Shown: one piece after another, positions 30,008 through 32,995 of the stretch
Layout of the letters: each line of letters begins with the position of its first letter
How positions within the stretch are numbered: the stretch's first letter is position 1
Source of the DNA: Candidatus Bathyarchaeota archaeon
Lineage (GTDB): Archaea > Thermoproteota > Bathyarchaeia > Bathyarchaeales > DTEX01
Direction: 5' to 3'
DNA: 32,995 bases
Assembly: GCA_021158305.1 (NCBI GenBank)
Contig: JAGGUU010000066.1
Coordinates: forward strand, 1 to 32,995
Program-made: the position numbers and the translations under genes
Notes under the pieces: model-generated
What the model saw: only the letters and a program-made list of their open reading frames with translations
What the model was told of the DNA's origin: nothing
The model's database searches: none

Positions 30008-31678
30008 TTAGGGAACTCTGAAAGTTCCACCTTTATCAGCTGATTGTACAAGGAAGGAGTATCTGCGCAGGTATCCTTTATCGATCTTTGGCGGCTTAGG
30101 CTTCCATCCTGAAAGCCTCCGCCTCATTTCTTCTCTATCTATCTCTACATTGAGTGATCTCTTGGGAACATCAATGCTTATTACATCGCCGTCTTTCACT
30201 ACGGCTATAGGGCCCCCAGCCGCCGCCTCTGGAGATATATGCCCTATGCATAAGCCTCTCGTTGCTCCTGAAAATCTTCCATCAGTTAATAATGCAACAG
30301 ACTCGATTAGACCCATACCAGCTATGGCGGCTGTTGGGGAGAGCATCTCCCTCATTCCAGGGCCTCCTTTAGGTCCTTCATATCGAATAATAATCACGTC
30401 TCCATCGTTGATCTCCTTGTTCAAGATGGCTTCCATGGCTTCTTCTTCGGAGTCGAAGACTCTTGCCGGTCCTCTATGAGTTAGCATCTTAGGCGGAACA
30501 GCCGTAACTTTGAGCACGGCGCCGTTCGGCGCCAGGTTTCCTTTAAGCACGGCTATTCCACCCTGCTTATGGATTGGATTATCAAGTGGACGTATGACCT
30601 CCCAGTCATAGATAACGGCATCTCTAATATTCTCCCATACTGAGCGGCCGGTTACTGTTACGGCATCTAGATGGAGATTGTCCTTTAGAACCTTCATTAC
30701 CGCTGGGATTCCGCCTGCCGCTTCAAGCTCGGCTAAATCATGCGGTCCAGCCGGCCTCATATCACATATGTGTGGAGTTCTTCTCGCGATCTCGTCGAAA
30801 ATCTCAAGGGGCAAGGAGACCCCAGCTTCATTAGCTATAGCCGTTAAGTGCAGAATGGCGTTGGTTGATCCTCCGAGAGCCATATCCACGGTTATAGCAT
30901 TCTCAAATGCTTCTCGTGTTAGGATATCTGAGGGCTTGAGATCCTCCTTAACCATTTGAACGATTCTTTCTCCACTCTTTTTTGCTATCCTAGCCTTTTG
31001 AGACGAGACTGCAAGTGACGATGCGCATCCAGGAAGCGAGAGACCTATGGATTCAGCTATGCAAGCCATAGTATTCGCGGTGTACATTCCATTACATGAT
31101 CCGCTACCTGGGAAGGCTCTATCCTCTATTCTCTTCAGCTCCTCTTCGGTCATTTTTCCAGCCGTTACTTCGCCTACTGCTTCGAAAATCGCAGTTACGT
31201 CAACCTTTCTTCCCTTATATATCCCGGAGAGCATGGGGCCTCCGGTTACCACAATCGATGGAATGTTAAGTCTAGCCGCAGCCATCATCATTCCGGGAGT
31301 TATCTTGTCGCAGTTGGTGAGTAAAACTAGCCCATCAAACCTGTTCGCTTCAGCGACGACTTCGATCGAATCTGCAATTATCTCCCTTGAAGGCAGGGAA
31401 TAATGCATGCCTACGTGCCCCATCGCTATTCCGTCACAGATGGCTATCGTATTAAACTCGAATGGGACTCCGCCCGCTGATCGAACACCCGCCTTAACAT
31501 ATTCCACGAGCCTATTGAGATGCATATGGCCTGGAACAGTCTCGGCGAAGCTATTAGCGATGCCTATGAAGGGTTTATCAAAATCCTCGTCTGTAACTCC
31601 TAGGCATTTCCATATGCTCCTTTGAGGAGCTCTTTCAATTCCACGCTTAACAACGTCGCTTCTCAATGTGAACCCCAC
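30008..31678 (-). CDS. ilvD: Dihydroxy-acid dehydratase
   Basis: A 556-residue Fe-S enzyme that dehydrates 2,3-dihydroxy-isovalerate and 2,3-dihydroxy-3-methylvalerate in valine and isoleucine synthesis. Three cluster cysteines are visible: C81 in AICDGIAMGH, C123 in TNCDKITPGM and C195 in GSGSCNGMYTAN. The VPGHMHL segment near residue 50 and the C-terminal TDGRFSGATRGLCIGHISPE segment are typical. The related sugar-acid dehydratases (EDD type) share these motifs, but the neighbours favour branched-chain synthesis. The start is GTG (GTGGGGTTC). TTTACAATAAAAG lies about 20 bases before, so the message may have little or no leader. It diverges from the LeuA-like gene. Confidence 0.94.
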   Translation of the reverse strand: MGFTLRSDVVKRGIERAPQRSIWKCLGVTDEDFDKPFIGIANSFAETVPGHMHLNRLVEYVKAGVRSAGGVPFEFNTIAICDGIAMGHVGMHYSLPSREIIADSIEVVAEANRFDGLVLLTNCDKITPGMMMAAARLNIPSIVVTGGPMLSGIYKGRKVDVTAIFEAVGEVTAGKMTEEELKRIEDRAFPGSGSCNGMYTANTMACIAESIGLSLPGCASSLAVSSQKARIAKKSGERIVQMVKEDLKPSDILTREAFENAITVDMALGGSTNAILHLTAIANEAGVSLPLEIFDEIARRTPHICDMRPAGPHDLAELEAAGGIPAVMKVLKDNLHLDAVTVTGRSVWENIRDAVIYDWEVIRPLDNPIHKQGGIAVLKGNLAPNGAVLKVTAVPPKMLTHRGPARVFDSEEEAMEAILNKEINDGDVIIIRYEGPKGGPGMREMLSPTAAIAGMGLIESVALLTDGRFSGATRGLCIGHISPEAAAGGPIAVVKDGDVISIDVPKRSLNVEIDREEMRRRLSGWKPKPPKIDKGYLRRYSFLVQSADKGGTFRVP

Positions 31679-31769
31679 AACTTCTTTTATTGTAAACTCT
31701 TAAACTTTTTGGCTTCAGAGTCTATTTGAAATATTGCGAATTCATTCTGGGAGAAGCTAGTGATCCAAA

Positions 31770-31783
31770 AGGCTTTTATACAA
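31770..31783 (+). promoter_or_regulatory. TATA box of the LeuA-family gene
   Basis: GGCTTTTATACAAC lies in the 181-base region between the divergent ilvD and LeuA-like genes and predicts a transcript start near 31804. A seven-codon ORF (MGYRFIE, 31820-31843) would lie in the leader. Confidence 0.45.
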
Positions 31784-31859
31784 CATTGTCGTGTTTTGAT
31801 GATTTGAGGTTGCTGAAAAATGGGGTATCGTTTTATCGAATAGATTCGCGGAGAAGATC

Positions 31860-32995
31860 TTGATTTTTGACACTACACTGAGAGACGGCGAGCAAATGCC
31901 CGGAGTCTCTTTAACCCCAGAGAAGAAATTGAAGATAGCGAGGAAACTCGATGATCTCGGAGTGAATGTGATTGAAGCTGGATTCGCAGCAGCGTCTCCA
32001 GGCGAGATGGAAGCTATAACTCTAATATCCAAGGAGAATCTTAAAGCCGAGATCTGCAGCTTCGCCAGGGGAGTGAAGAAAGATATAGATGCTGTTGCAG
32101 AGAGCGGGGCAGACTCCGTGTTTCTCGTGATTCCATCATCAGATCTTCATATAAGGTATAAGCTGGGGAAGACAAGGAATGAAATCTTAGATTTAACGTC
32201 TCGAAGCATCAGATACGCGAAGGATCTTGGGCTTATCGTTGAGTTTGGGCTTGAAGACTCAACTAGGGCAGATACGGAGTTCATTAAGAAAATGATAAGC
32301 GAAGCCGTGTCTGCTGGAGCTGACAGAGTTACACCATGTGATACGGTAGGCGTTTTAACCCCGGAGAAGTCGTATGAGTTCTATTCTGAACTGAGAGAGG
32401 CTTTTCCAGACGTGACTCTTGGAGTTCACAGTCATGATGACTTTGGAATGGCCGTTGCGAACTCCATAGCTGCTCTTAAGGCTGGTGCGGATGAAGTTCA
32501 CGTCACAGTGAACGGTTTGGGTGAGAGAGCTGGAAATGCGGCTTTAGAGGAGGTTATAGTCTCGCTGAAGCTTCTCTATAATGTTGAAACCTCCATAAAA
32601 ACAGAGAAAATCTATGACGCTTCCCTTTTAATCTCAAGACTGACTAACACGCCTATTCAGCCGAATAAGGCAATAGTTGGAGAAAACGCATTTGTCCACG
32701 AATCCGGAATACATACGCACGCCATCCTTTCGGAGCCCTCAACATATGAGCCTATACCTCCGGAGATCGTTGGAAGAAAAAGAAGACTCGCAGTTGGAAA
32801 ACATGCTGGTTCACGTGGAATAAAGGCGGCTCTTGAGGAGATGGGACTCTATCCAGACGAGAAGCAATTATTGGAGATCTTCAATAGAGTGAAGGCATTA
32901 GGGGATAAGGGGAAACTCATCACCGACGCTGACTTGTATGCTATAGCTGAATCCGTGATGGATCTTCCAGCAAATAAAGTCATCGAGCTTGAAGA
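31860..32995 (+). CDS. leuA: 2-isopropylmalate/citramalate/homocitrate synthase family (3' partial)
   Basis: The frame is open to the window end, so about 379 residues are seen of a protein usually near 500. The start is TTG at 31860, with GCGGAGAAG about eight bases upstream; no ATG or GTG is in frame since the stop at 31800. Motifs are IFDTTLRDGEQMPGV, with the catalytic Arg-Asp, the metal-binding LGVHSHDDFGMAVANS, and VNGLGERAGNAALEE. The enzyme condenses acetyl-CoA with a 2-oxoacid. Divergence from ilvD suggests leucine synthesis (LeuA) or citramalate for isoleucine (CimA); homocitrate-type AksA is also possible. The C-terminal regulatory domain, which would help to decide, lies mostly outside. 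The symbol is therefore tentative. Confidence 0.85.
   Translation, partial: MIFDTTLRDGEQMPGVSLTPEKKLKIARKLDDLGVNVIEAGFAAASPGEMEAITLISKENLKAEICSFARGVKKDIDAVAESGADSVFLVIPSSDLHIRYKLGKTRNEILDLTSRSIRYAKDLGLIVEFGLEDSTRADTEFIKKMISEAVSAGADRVTPCDTVGVLTPEKSYEFYSELREAFPDVTLGVHSHDDFGMAVANSIAALKAGADEVHVTVNGLGERAGNAALEEVIVSLKLLYNVETSIKTEKIYDASLLISRLTNTPIQPNKAIVGENAFVHESGIHTHAILSEPSTYEPIPPEIVGRKRRLAVGKHAGSRGIKAALEEMGLYPDEKQLLEIFNRVKALGDKGKLITDADLYAIAESVMDLPANKVIELE

Noticed and set aside
31757..32032. Minus-strand 91-residue ORF at the start of the LeuA-family gene
   Set aside because: It is antisense to the conserved DTTLRDGEQ region and has no features of its own.

Overview
The window is archaeal chromosome, about 33 kb, of ordinary gene-dense housekeeping type with a few accessory genes. 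The evidence is a group II chaperonin (thermosome), archaeal RNA polymerase subunits followed by L30e, a short KH-type NusA and S12, an LSm protein, a PAC2 protein, a TrmB regulator, archaeal MptA, and promoters with TATA boxes about 25 bases before the expected transcript start. Starts are often TTG or GTG, with Shine-Dalgarno sites of the GGAGGTGA type. RNA polymerase subunit A is one uninterrupted 1279-residue chain (A' and A'' fused) and subunit B is unsplit. From general knowledge that combination points to a TACK-group lineage outside the classical Crenarchaeota (for example Korarchaeota, Nitrososphaerota/Aigarchaeota or Bathyarchaeota-like). I cannot place it more closely. No rRNA, tRNA, CRISPR array, insertion sequence or prophage was seen.

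Layout. 1-2.6 kb: the end of a MobB-like Fe-S protein, a DMT exporter (minus) and an unidentified TIM-barrel-like protein. 2.6-4.8 kb: thermosome (minus) and a winged-helix regulator (plus) diverge from one AT-rich promoter region, with a 20-base palindrome on the predicted thermosome start site. 4.8-5.8 kb: a possible 40-residue Cys-containing peptide and a PAC2 protein share a bidirectional promoter. 5.8-8.0 kb: LSm protein and a sugar-phosphate nucleotidyltransferase with a beta-helix (minus). 8.0-11.4 kb: a DUF2095-like protein, a membrane protein with a cytoplasmic coiled coil, a TrmB regulator, a small coiled-coil protein and a 2[4Fe-4S] ferredoxin. 11.4-16.9 kb: HDAC-family deacetylase, adenylosuccinate lyase, a two-gene ABC exporter and MptA. 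17.0-19.1 kb: 2-keto-3-deoxygluconate kinase and an unusual KDPG-aldolase/VOC fusion in one operon. 19.2-28.5 kb: an orphan gene, then rpoB-rpoA-rpl30e-nusA-rps12 (minus). 28.5-33 kb: ilvD-ACT-hom (minus), diverging from a LeuA-family synthase cut by the window end.

How the genes work together. KdgK and the aldolase form a complete two-step route from 2-keto-3-deoxygluconate to pyruvate and glyceraldehyde-3-phosphate. IlvD, the LeuA-like enzyme, homoserine dehydrogenase and the ACT protein belong to branched-chain and aspartate-family amino acid synthesis. The transcription/translation block is tightly packed and keeps archaeal order, but rpoH is missing upstream and rps7 downstream.

The points most worth a second look are the KDPG-aldolase/VOC fusion, the palindrome at the thermosome promoter beside its divergent regulator, the hairpin leader in place of rpoH, the 70-residue repeat in the coiled-coil membrane protein, and a recurring pattern of very short leader ORFs whose stop codon overlaps the next start codon. 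I found no clearly novel multi-gene system.
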